This document shows positions 11,140 through 20,600 of a stretch of 64,000 bases of DNA, piece by piece. Numbering within the stretch: the stretch's first letter is position 1; each line of letters starts with the position of its first letter. The notes below the pieces were generated by a model. It did no database searches. It saw only the letters and a program-made list of their open reading frames with translations, and was not told the DNA's origin. A program made the translations under genes and the position numbers. Source of the DNA: Chamaelirium japonicum (Eukaryota > Streptophyta > Magnoliopsida > Liliales > Melanthiaceae); NCBI GenBank assembly GCA_947650365.1, contig OX393552.1, positions 24,980,164 through 25,044,163 on the forward strand. Reading direction: 5' to 3'.

Positions 11140-11340
11140 TTGGGGATCCGGTGGCAGTCCTCCATCTCCTCCCCCGCAGTGGCACAATGGGGATCCGGTG
11201 GCAGTCCTCCATCTCCTCCCCCGCAGTGGCACAATGGGGATCCGGTGGCAGTCCTCCATCTCCTCCCCCTCCGGATCCGTTGTCTTCCAAAATCTGGAGC
11301 TGCAGTCCTCCATCTCCTCCCCCTCCGGAACGACGACGAC
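11140..11340. repeat. About 45-bp tandem repeat in element A
   Basis: The unit around GGATCCGGTGGCAGTCCTCC is repeated three times in a row between about 11145 and 11275, with a degenerate fourth copy to 11330. The apparent Pro/Ser-rich ORFs on both strands follow from the repeat. Confidence 0.85.
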
Positions 11341-11725
11341 AGCATGGGGAGACAACGGATCCGGTGGCGGCTCTCTACGCCCTCGGCTCCGATCGGTAGC
11401 GCGTATCCGATCGAGCCCGCTGCAGCTTTCTCCCCCCTTCACCGGCAACAACAACAGTAACCCCGCCCATCTCCGATCCAGATGGTGTTCGGGTGCGAGA
11501 CCGATGATCGGTTGCCAGCGACCGATCGGTCACTGGCAACCGGTCAAGATTCATGCGATCGGTCCCCACGAGGGGTGTTCTTCCCGATCCAGTGCATTTT
11601 TTAGCCGATCGGCGATTTTCTTCTTCCCAGACACCGGCTGGTGGCGCCTGATCGACGACCGGCAGCAGCCCTTCGTCCTCGACTGATCGGCCAAAAATCC
11701 ATTGAATCTTGAGCTAGAAGTGTTT

Positions 11726-12025
11726 TTCCAACCGATCAGCTCAGTTTCGATCGGACTAATTTGCCCGATCTGTCGATTTTGTCCGATCGGACAAAATCGC
11801 CCGATCGGACAAATTCACCCGATCGGCGCAGCAGCACATACCCGATTGACGTCTCCGGCAGCAGCCCTTTCTCTTTTTTCCAACCGATCAGCTCAGTTTC
11901 GATCGGACTAATTTGCCCGATCTGTCGATTTTGTCCGATCGGACAAAATCGCCCGATCGGACAAATTCACCCGATCGGCGCAGCAGCACATACCCGATTG
12001 ACGTCTCCGGCAGCAGCCCTTTCTC
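11726..12025. repeat. About 150-bp direct duplication in element A
   Basis: A segment starting CCAACCGATCAGCTCAGTTT and ending near CAGCAGCCCTTTCTC is present twice in tandem (first copy about 11729-11877, second about 11878-12025). The copies look identical. Each carries several GATCGGACAAA motifs in both orientations. Confidence 0.88.
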
Positions 12026-12179
12026 CCTCTACTTGAACGGGCACCCGAACGGCGAGCAGCAGATCGAAGATCGGCAACTCAACAGCTACTTCTCTAAACA
12101 TTTAGCCGATCAAACAACCTTCATCTCTCAAATCTAATCTTTACCTGATCAAACATACCATACCACCCTCCCCTTCCAT

Positions 12180-13640
12180 TTGGCGAGTTGCACCCGATCA
12201 CCTCGATCGATAGGTCGAAATTGACCGATCACTTTTTTGACCGATCAAAATTTGACCGATCAAATTTGACCGATCACTTTTTGACCGATCAAATTTGACC
12301 GATCAAATTTGACCGATCACTTCGACCAAACACTTTGACTGATCGGTCAGACTTGACCAGTCGAATTCGACTGATCGGTCGATTTTCTACTGGATCGGTC
12401 AAAAAACCATGTTTTTTGACCGATCACCCGATCCTTGACCGGTTGAATTTTGACTGATCAGTCAAAATTTGACCGATCGGTCAAATTTGTCCGATCGGTC
12501 AAAATTTGACCGATCGGCCAAAATTTAACCGATCGGTCAAAATTTGACCGATCAGTCAAATTTGTCCGATCGAACAGAAATCAATCGATCGGTCAAAATC
12601 TCTACTGGATCGGTCAAAAAACCATGTTTTTTGACCGATCACCCGATCCTTGACCGGTTGAATTTTGACTGATCAGTCAAAATTTGACCGATCGGTCAAA
12701 TTTGTCCGATCGGTCAAAATTTGATCGATCGGCCAAAATTTAACCGATCGGTCAAAATTTGACCGATCAGTCAAATTTGTCCGATCGAACAGAAATCAAT
12801 CGATCGGTCAAAATCTCTACTGGATCGGTCAAAAAACCATGTTTTTTGACCGATCACCCGATCCTTGACCGGTTGAATTTTGACTGATCAGTCAAAATTT
12901 GACCGATCGGTCAAATTTGTCCGATCGGTCAAAATTTGACCGATCGGCCAAAATTTAACCGATCGGTCAAAATTTGACCGATCAGTCAAATTTGTCCGAT
13001 CGAACAGAAATCAATCGATCGGTCAAAATCTCTACTGGATCGGTCAAAAAACCATGTTTTTTGACCGATCACCCGATCCTTGACCGGTTGAATTTTGACT
13101 GATCAGTCAAAATTTGACCGATCGGTCAAATTTGTCCGATCGGTCAAAATTTGACCGATCGGCCAAAATTTAACCGATCGGTCAAAATTTGACCGATCAG
13201 TCAAATTTGTCCGATCGAACAGAAATCAATCGATCGGTCAAAATCTCTACTGGATCGGTCAAAAAACCATGTTTTTTGACCGATCACCCGATCCTTGACC
13301 GGTTGAATTTTGACTGATCAGTCAAAATTTGACCGATCGGTCAAATTTGTCCGATCGGTCAAAATTTGACCGATCGGCCAAAATTTAACCGATCGGTCAA
13401 AATTTGACCGATCAGTCAAATTTGTCCGATCGAACAGAAATCAATCGATCGGTCAAAATCTCTACTGGATCGGTCAAAAAATCATGTTTTTTGACCGATC
13501 ACCCGATCCTTGACCGGTTGAATTTTGACCGATCAGTCAAAATTTGACCGATCGGTCAAATTTGTCCGATCGGCCAAATTTTAACCGATCGGTCAAAATT
13601 TGTCCGATCGATCAAATTTGACCGATCAGTCTATTTTCAA
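12180..13640. repeat. 215-bp tandem array built from GATCGGTCAAA palindromes
   Basis: The marker AAAAAACCATGTTTTTTGACC is found at 12401, 12616, 12831, 13046, 13261 and 13476 (last copy with one change), a period of exactly 215 bp. Each unit is itself made of short inverted motifs around GACCGATCGGTCAAATT. A degenerate zone (12180-12400) precedes the array. The whole stretch is a dense field of short inverted repeats that could fold extensively as RNA or single-stranded DNA. No ORF is supported. Confidence 0.94.
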
Positions 13641-13740
13641 ACGCTTAACACTCGACAAAAAGCTCCTCTTCATGTGTGACAGGGGGTCGTGAGCTTTGCA
13701 CCACGAGTCCAAGCCAGCTAGATCGGTCTCTAGCTAACTT

Positions 13741-13752
13741 GGAGGGGGTAAC
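13741..13752 (+). promoter_or_regulatory. Polypurine tract of element A
   Basis: GGAGGGGGTAAC directly precedes the right LTR. Purine runs at this place prime plus-strand DNA synthesis in LTR retrotransposons. Confidence 0.8.
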
Positions 13753-14560
13753 TGTGGGTGCAAATTTTGGCATAAATCTACCACGGGACCCACCGGCCCT
13801 GCCTGGTGGGCCCACGAGGACTACAGCGGGACCCACCGGCCCTGCCTGGTGGCCCCACGAAGACTACCACGGCACCCACCGGCCCTGCCTGGTGGGCCCA
13901 CGAGGGCTACAGCAGGACCCACCAGCCCTGCCTGGTGGGCCCACGAGGACTACAGCGGGACCCACCGGCCCTGCCTGGTGGCCCCACGAAGACTACCACG
14001 GGACCCACCGGCCCTGCCTGGTGGGCCCACGAGGACTACAGCGGGACCCACCAGCCCTGCCTGGTGGACCCCCGAAGACAACCGCAGGGCCCGCAACTTT
14101 ACCTGGAGGATCCCCAGATACTGCAGCAGAAACCGCCATTCGCCACCCAGAATGCCTATAAATAGCATAGCCTTTGAATGTAAATGGATCGAATTCTCAG
14201 TTCTAAAAACCAGAGCTCTGGGATTTTCAACTTCTGATCTACCATCTCTCTTCGATCTTCTTCTCTCTTTCGAAGAGATCAGGGAGCTTTCAGTGATACT
14301 CGGCCTGTCGAGGTCACTTCAACATAAGTGTTAGTGAATTCGGGTTGCTCCCTATAGCACGGAGACGTAGGCTTCGGCTGAACTCCGAGATCACTTCTCT
14401 TGTGACAAAATCTCTCTATCTCTGATTGCTTTTCTGTTTACATATCAAAAAAGCAACAACTTCAACCAACCGATCGACCAACGATCTTCGACATTAACTT
14501 CGACTCCAATTGACTGGTGCTGTGAAGGTCTTCGGGTCGGCACGAAGATTTTCCCCCACA
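13753..14560 (+). repeat. 3' LTR of element A
   Basis: This 808-bp LTR is the same length as the left LTR and differs from it at two positions (13873 and 14523). It ends in CCCCCACA and is followed by the target duplication AACGA at 14561-14565. Confidence 0.96.
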
Positions 14561-16272
14561 AACGAAACCATATCTTGCGCTTCTTTGTTGTTCAGGCCAG
14601 TGCCGATGAAAGTCTCTCGAGGAGGACTTCCATTGCCGAGGTCAACTTGAACAATTTCTTTGACTGAGGGTGGAGCCTCCCATTCCAGAGATGCAGGCTC
14701 GGGCATTGGGGGCTCCCTTGATTGCTATCTGGTCGAGGGACCGGCTTCACTAGCAGAACGCTTTGCTGACGTAGCCTTGGGCGTTGATTGATTTCGAGCG
14801 GCCGCCGCTTCGCATGATCTTCCCGTTTGCTGACTCCCTCGGATGCATCTGATGCCCTCTTCGGTTGGGAATTTGAGGAGTTGGTGATTAGAGGAGGAGA
14901 CATTATTGATCTGATGAAGAAAAGGCATGCCTAGAATGGCATTGTAGTTTGATGTCCCCTCAACTACAGCAAAACGGACGGACACTCGCATATCGCTACT
15001 GAGATCGAGTGTAAATTTTGCTTCGCCCATTGTCATGCTCTGCTCTCCGTTGAAGCCAGTAATGATGGTCGGGATTACGTCAAGACTCTCGTACTTATGA
15101 CCGAGACGTTTGAAGCAATCAGAGAACATGATGTCAATGGAGCTACCAGTATCAATGAGGATCCGATTGACCGAGCTCTCATCAACCATGAGTCGAAGGA
15201 CCAAAGGATCTCGGTGAGGAGTGCATACTCCGTGGAGATCCTGATCAGTAAAGATGATTGCCAGCCATGGGAGGCCTTTGATGGGCTTTTCTATCCAGGA
15301 GTCTTCAACTTGAGCGAGGGTGCGAACGTGATGGACACGTCGTACTTGCTGCTCAACCTCCTTTAGAGTTGGAGTTTGATGATGTAGGTTGTCGTGGATG
15401 CCGTAAACATTCGCTTGAACTAAGATAAGAGTTGCTTGAGAAGTGACCGAGCGAATCCAGCATGCCTCCTTCTCCCTTTGGGGAGGGGAAGGAGGAGGGT
15501 ATGGACCGCTAGCCCTGCCTGTCTCAGATTTAAAATCCTGAAGATGGCCTTGCTCCTGAAGGTCTTCCAGGTGGTACTTCAGACTGAAGCACCGAATGGT
15601 AGAATGGCCGTGGCACCGATGAAAGTTGCAATAGACTGACTTGTCTTGTGTTTGCTTGGTGCCAGGCTGAAGAGGGTTTGGCCTTCTAAGATAGCTCTCG
15701 TGCTGAATCTGTTCAAGGATAATGTCGATAGGCAAGTTCCAGCTAGTGAAGGTTGTTCTCCGAGGCTTGGTGGGTCTATCGTCTGCCCTTCGCGGCTTTT
15801 TGGAGGACTCCTTCTCTTTAGCTTGAGCGTTGTTCGCTCGGGCTGGTGGTCGTGCTGGCTCTTTGTCGGATGGACGCTTCCTGAAGTCTCGCCCCTTGCG
15901 AGCGACTTGATCATCCTCGACTTCAATTTCTCGCTGGATCCGATCAAAGAGCGCTCCAAGGGAATCGGGGGGGTTGCGGATGAGGTCGTTGTAGATATGA
16001 AGGTCATAGCGCAGAGTATTTTGGAATGCCAACATAATTGCCTCATCATCGAGATGGCGTCCGGAGAGCGCTGCATGCTCATTCCGGAACCTCCGTGTGA
16101 ATTCTCGGAGGGTTTCATCCGAACCCATTCGCAGCCGGTAGAGGGAGTCTAGCTTCTTCTCTGGTTTGAGATTCAGCCGGTAATGATGGACGAAGAGATC
16201 TGCCAGGTCTCCGAACAGGCTGACAGAGCCTGTAGGGAGATTGTGATACCAATCCAATGACATGTCATCCAA
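14561..16272 (-). pseudogene. gag: Gag (C-terminal part) and protease of element B
   Basis: Reading leftward from 16272, this segment holds the gag core (SLDWYHNL, SLYRLRMGSDE, IQREIEVEDDQVARKGR), a Cys/His motif (CNFHRCHGHSTIRC), a basic linker and an aspartic protease with the active site LIDTGSS near 15160. The frame stays open for 515 codons and is then stopped by TAG at 14725-14727. Beyond that stop it continues in the same frame into 14561, where element A begins. The reading frame resumes on the far side of A at 5814. The gag core is very similar to that of element A, so the two are related subfamilies. Confidence 0.9.
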
Positions 16273-17225
16273 GCTGCCGGCAAAGGTGCGACATAGAACC
16301 TGTTATCGTGATCGTATGGTGTTAATGCTTGTTTGAAGGCGAGGACATGTAGCGTCGGATCTCCCGTCAGACAATTGAACTTAGGGAGAGCGACAGTCTT
16401 CCATCCTTGAGGAAATTAGGCCCGGAGAATCTGCCGGTGAAGCGGTTCTTCTGAGGCGTGGTCGTTCCTTCGATCATTCCGCAAGTCGGGGAGGCATCCC
16501 GAAGGTCGAGGAGGAAGATGGGGCTTGAAAGTTCTTCCTTCTTGGTGATGCTTCACTTGGACTCGGTTGTTGCTGAGGTGGGACCGAGCTCCAGATTGAT
16601 ATCTTCTGCTGCGAACATCCTGGCGACTTCTTGAGTCAGAGGATGATACTGAGTTGAGTGGCTTTGGGTGACGAGTCGATTCGTCGAGACGTTCCCAGAT
16701 GCTCTACTTAGCCGGAGGAGGCGATGGTCCCCTTGAAGGAAGCTTGAGGGATCGTCGGGAGGTATCGACGACAGATCGTCTGGACGGAGCAGGGGAGACA
16801 TGAAGCGGCCGGTGGACGTTTGCTCCTTCGTTGACACCGGCAAACGATCGTGGGGGATCAGCTCTTCCTTCGACAGTGATTTGTCGGAGGGAGTCTCTCT
16901 CTACCATGAGGGCCGCATTCTGCTTCATGAGAGTAAGGAGTTGGAAGTCCTCTGCGGTGATTTGGTATGATGCTTGAGCATCGGCACCAGGAGAGACATG
17001 TGCTTTCCCCAAGCGTTGAGAAATTTGGTCGGCGAGTTGAGGTGACCATCGAAGTTGAGCTTGGGCGACACGATCAACCGACGGGCGACTCCTCGAATTG
17101 GCAGCAAGTTGCTGTTCCGGATGTTGGTTTGTTGCAAACTGGCGACTCATTGATCGAGTCATCGGATGCTGAGCGTCTGGGTGCATGCCGCTCTCCTTTG
17201 GCTGGTCCATGGGTGTCCTCGCCAT
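16273..17225 (-). pseudogene. gag: Gag N-terminal part of element B, frameshifted
   Basis: The likely gag start is at 17225 (MARTPMDQPKE), followed by HPMTRSMSRQ and SYQITAEDFQLLTLMKQNA, which parallel gag of A and C. The first frame closes at 16704. A second frame (16843-16553) carries the continuing sequence STKEQTSTGRF, and a third joins the main frame downstream of 16272. At least two indels therefore break the N-terminal half. A similar frame change after the TTE segment occurs in element C. Confidence 0.8.
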
Positions 17226-17323
17226 TCAGGTGTAATGATAGAGATAGACGGATTGCTTGGCCAACCGATAGTCTCTACCAATGGAGTTAGGAGACTTAGA
17301 TGTTGTAAGTTGATAGGATCGTA

Positions 17324-17342
17324 TCCCACAGACGGAGCCAAA
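17324..17342 (-). promoter_or_regulatory. Primer-binding site of element B
   Basis: On the minus strand TTTGGCTCCGTCTGTGGGA follows the LTR end after a single base. It corresponds to the site after the A LTR with one base changed. Confidence 0.78.
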
Positions 17343-17343
17343 C

Positions 17344-18027
17344 TGTGGGGGAGGATTTCGGCCGTCATACGTGACCCTCCTCCAACAGTCGATTGAAGGT
17401 TTGACCCTTCGGGATGTGGCGCGCTTCGAAGCGCTGAGTTGTGACTTGCTGGGCTGTCACACAAGCACTATAGAATAGAAAGGTAGAGAAAGAGATGACA
17501 CAGGATATGGTGACGAAGTTCGGCCGAAGCCTACGTCTCCGTGCGGTAAGACGTAACCTTTGAATCTACTATCTCTGAGTAAACAGTAGAGCTACTCTCG
17601 ACAGGCCGAGGAGTGCTTCTTACAAGTAATCAGAGGGTGGAAAAGGAGTCTGAAAACCAGAAAACTCAGGGAGCTCTGGAAATCAGAAAGTGGGTTTCTC
17701 GTCTGGAATTTTGGTTCTGGAATCATTTACAGGGTTTGCTATTTATAGAGGTTTTGTTTATTTGGAGAATATTCCAAGAATCTTCCTGGCAATATCTGGG
17801 GTCTGGTAAATACCCGGGGAGATTTACTAGACCCTAGATAGTGTAAGTAGGCCCCAGGCAGGGCTGCGGATCCCACCATCGTACTCGTGGGCTCCAGGCA
17901 GGGCTGCGGATCCCACCATTGGACTCGTGGTCCCCAAGCAGGGCTGCGGGTCCCACTGTTGGACTCGTGGGTCCCGGGCAGGACTGCGGGTCCCACCGTT
18001 GGGCGATAGCCAGATTTTGCACCCACA
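17344..18027 (-). repeat. 5' LTR of element B
   Basis: Read on the minus strand, the 684-bp LTR begins TGTGGGTGCAAAATCTGG and ends CCCCCACA, the same termini as A and C. Near its start it has four to five copies of an approximately 40-bp unit around GTGGGACCCGCAG. On the minus strand a CTATAAATAGC box at about 17742-17752 is the likely TATA element. The partner LTR lies outside the window. Confidence 0.88.
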
Positions 18028-19451
18028 GTCTCCACCACGATCATTACCTGTAGGCACAATGTCTATGGCCGAATGAAACCAATACGGTACACAGATCGGT
18101 GAGCAGACATCGGTACACTAAGTCGTGTTTCTGTTGGTGCACCAATATATAAGGGTCCAGTTACGTGACCCAAAACCATAGTGTGCTGGGTTACCTGGCT
18201 GACGTCTCATTAGCATGCTATTCATGCAGGCCATCCATACCTCTAACGAGAGGTGCATTCCTTGGTCTGACCTACATTGTATTAAACCCAGACCTGGTAG
18301 TCATCAGTTGGATTGTTGCAGAAGAAACTAAGTCATATGAGCACTTTCAAGTCTGACGGTATTCTCCACAGCTCGAGTCGCATCATGGCACTAAGTGGTG
18401 GGAGATCGGGTTTACCACTACTAAGCGGAGAGTAGGAGTATACGGAAGGACATAGTAAGTCCGGGGGAATTAGAGTGCAGCCTGTGTCGCACTCTGTGTG
18501 GCTATACAGGTTAACTCGGATTCTGAAGGTTGACGATATATTTGGGTAGTGAGTTGATCGAGTCTAAGTTGGAAGCCATAAACCCTGATCCATGATGGTT
18601 CCACCTTATCCACATTATATACGATCCTTGAACCATCTACTCGAAACACATGACGCAGTTAGAGGAAGCAAAGAGTCCAACTCTACACTCCATATATGCG
18701 TTGCACTAGTGCATGGTAGATGTGTAACCTTGTGTATGTGCTAAAGTGAAACCCTAGAGTGATACAGAGACACACGTAGTCATCCCTTAACATAAGTGAA
18801 CTCCGCCACATGGGTGCAAAGCACCGAGACATATTGTGAGTTGACTAGTTGACTTTACTACGGGCACCCTATATGTTTACTAAGGGCACCCCAGTGAATT
18901 GTAAAATTACTAGTGCACTTCACTTATATGTGTCTTGCAAGTTCTCGCACACGTAGGATGGCCAACTAGTGACATAGGGACGTTTTGATAATATTATAAG
19001 TCACTATGCACTAGGGGACTCGAATTAGGAGAGCAAGCTAAGGCCAGCCCCCTAGATTTTATGAGGTAGTTTATAGGGCCGGCCATAGGAGCACAGGCTA
19101 ACTTAAGTTTAGTCGATTTAGAAGCACATATGTCACCGGGAATATATAGTCCCACATCGGCTAAGGAGTACGGCTATCTAACTTAAGTTTAGTCGATTTA
19201 GTAATATTGAAAATACCTGAAATTTATGAACCAGTAATTGTGGGCTATTCCATTTAAAATTTATGGGGTCATGGGTATAGCGCTTGCGAACCGGGTTCAT
19301 TTATTTAGCATCTAGTCCGACTTTGTAATTTGACAGATCTACGTCAGCATATATCAGCTTGTAAGTTTACTTTGCATCTGAACTTGGAGCGGGCAAATAT
19401 TCTCTCTCTATGAACTGACTTGTTTTTTTGATCTTCCTTACTAGAAGATGA
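18028..19451. other. Unassigned intergenic sequence
   Basis: No ORF with a recognisable product is seen. A GTCCCACATCG string at 19151-19161 matches the plant snRNA upstream element, but no suitable TATA box and RNA gene follow. The phrase CTAACTTAAGTTTAGTCGATTTAG occurs twice (about 19098 and 19180), so this part may be an old repeat. The stretch 18060-18700 may be decayed LTR sequence, without clear ends. Confidence 0.45.
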
Positions 19452-19460
19452 TTCTTGATA

Positions 19461-19636
19461 GAGAAATGCTATTCAGCTCGAAGGTTTTTCCGATTCCGCC
19501 AGCCTGATTGACATGGCAGCGTTCAATTGGTGGCTCTCAATAGCGACATTTAAATCTTTTACTCCACCAGTTGAGCGCTGCCACATCAATCGGGCTGAGC
19601 GGAATCAAAAAACCTTCGGGCTGAATAGCATTTCTC
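19461..19636. mobile_element. Mutator-type MITE (176 bp) with 9-bp target duplication
   Basis: Terminal inverted repeats of about 40 bp (GAGAAATGCTATTCAGC / GCTGAATAGCATTTCTC) enclose a short interior. The nine bases TTCTTGATA flank it on both sides (19452-19460 and 19637-19645). A 9-bp duplication is the hallmark of Mutator-like transposition. It lies just upstream of the response-regulator exon. Confidence 0.9.
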
Positions 19637-19707
19637 TTCTTGATATGCCTACCAGTTTCCGATTATCACGACTCCCGCATGGTGTATTAACAAGTGATGT
19701 GGTGTAG

Positions 19708-19785
19708 GATAAGAAGATCGACATAATCCTTACCGACTATTGTATGCCAGAAATGACCGGCGATGACCTCCTAAAAGCCGTTAAG
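19708..19785 (+). pseudogene. Orphan exon of a response-regulator receiver domain (type-A ARR-like)
   Basis: The 78-bp segment encodes 26 residues that include LTDYCMPEMTGDDLL. This is the conserved core around the phospho-accepting Asp of plant cytokinin response regulators, which take phosphate from His-phosphotransfer proteins in the nucleus or cytosol. The phospho-accepting Asp is the D of LTDY. An AG precedes at 19706-19707 and a GTATGT donor follows at 19786, so it looks like a genuine internal phase-0 exon. I found no neighbouring exons: upstream there is a MITE and noncoding DNA, downstream two more MITEs and then retrotransposon sequence. The expected next part of the domain (an IPVVIMSSE-like motif) is not seen nearby. 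It is either a relic of a gene broken by insertions or a captured exon. Confidence 0.7.
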
Positions 19786-19825
19786 GTATGTACTGAACTG
19801 TGATTCTCTACTCTTTTTTTTTTCT

Positions 19826-20090
19826 GGGTTATTTTGACTTTGCCCCCCCAAACTTTGCCTGAATTAGACTTTACCCCCCCATCTTTTCATTAATTAGACT
19901 TTACCCCCCAAAACTAATTGTTCCGTCAGCTCACTATCTAAGAGAAAGGTTGAGCTGACGGAAAAGAAATAAAGTTTTGGGGGATGAGCTGACGGAGCAG
20001 TTAGTTTTGAGGGGTAAACTCTAATTAATGAAAATATGAGGGGTAAAGTCTAATTCAAGGTGAAATTTGGGGGGTAAAGTCAAGATGACC
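19826..20090. mobile_element. Foldback MITE, copy 1 (265 bp)
   Basis: Ends GGGTTATTTTGACTTTGCCCC and GGGGTAAAGTCAAGATGACC are inverted, and the interior is palindromic around GTCAGCTCAC/GTGAGCTGAC. It has the same length as the second copy. A clean target duplication is not visible because the flanks are T-runs. Confidence 0.8.
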
Positions 20091-20148
20091 TTCACTTTTT
20101 TTGTTGTTGTAATGGATTGCTTTGTTCCGTAAAATATAAATAAAATTT

Positions 20149-20413
20149 GGGTTATTTTGACTTTGCCCCCCATATTTAGCCTTGAGTTAGACTTTACCCT
20201 CCATTTTTTATTAATTAGACTTTACCCCCCAAAACTAACTGTTCTGTCAGCTCACCCCAATAAAACTTTATTTCTTTTCCGTCAGCTCACCCTTTCTCTT
20301 AGTTGGTGAGCTGACGGAACAGTTAGTTTTGGGGGGTAAAGTCTAATTAATAAAAAGATGGGGGGTAAAATCTAATTAAAGGCAAAATTTGGGGGACAAA
20401 GTCAAAATAACCC
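20149..20413. mobile_element. Foldback Mutator-type MITE, copy 2 (265 bp)
   Basis: GGGTTATTTTGACTTTG at the left and CAAAGTCAAAATAACCC at the right form perfect inverted ends. The nine bases ATAAAATTT are duplicated at 20140-20148 and 20414-20422, which points to Mutator-type transposition. It has the same family and length as 19826-20090. Confidence 0.92.
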
Positions 20414-20600
20414 ATAAAATTTTCTGCTTGGCACAGGAACACACGTTTCATCTATTTGCTCATCTGTTTTTTTTTGGGTGGTAAATTTACACCTTCTAAC
20501 AAGAAACTACAAGTTAAGCAAAGTAAACATCATGGGCCGAATCCGTACGTACTTTGTCGGTCACCCCCTTCGAATCATCTTCAACCCACAATGTGGAATC
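20414..20600. other. Short unassigned stretch between MITE and element E
   Basis: It holds no recognisable feature. It may contain the truncation point of element E, whose left LTR is missing from the window. Confidence 0.4.

Larger units (their letters stand above)
5815..14560 (+). mobile_element. LTR retrotransposon A: young, gag-only, Tat-related, inserted in B
   Basis: This complete 8,746-bp element has 808-bp LTRs starting TGTGGG and ending CCCACA, a primer-binding site, one open gag gene, a short integrase remnant, about 5 kb of tandem-repeat-rich noncoding DNA, a polypurine tract and a 5-bp target duplication (AACGA). By eye the two LTRs differ at only two positions (5935 G versus 13873 C; 6585 C versus 14523 T), so the insertion is recent. 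Protease, RT, RNase H and most of integrase are missing, so it cannot copy itself and must use enzymes from a relative. It interrupts the pol frame of element B. Confidence 0.96.
1..18027 (-). mobile_element. LTR retrotransposon B (Ty3/Gypsy, Tat-like), 3' end outside window
   Basis: A large minus-strand element. Reading from right to left it shows a 5' LTR (17344-18027), a primer-binding site, gag, protease, RT, RNase H, a second archaeal-type RNase H, integrase, a 200-bp tandem repeat and an accessory ORF on the opposite strand. The second RNase H after RT/RH and the antisense accessory ORF downstream of pol are known traits of the Tat lineage (Retand, Grande and Ogre-type elements). The 3' LTR is not in the window, so the element exceeds about 9.3 kb even without insertion A (5815-14560), which interrupts pol. 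The bases after the 5' LTR (18028-18032, GTCTC) would be one copy of its target duplication; the other copy cannot be seen. Confidence 0.88.

Noticed and set aside
11045..11686. 213-codon ORF in element A
   Set aside because: Its first half is the 45-bp repeat translated, and the rest has no similarity to gag, pol or any known accessory protein that I can recognise.
19140..19200. GTCCCACATCG resembling the plant snRNA upstream element
   Set aside because: No TATA box at the required distance and no U-snRNA sequence follow. Similar strings are common in plant LTRs (also near 36908).
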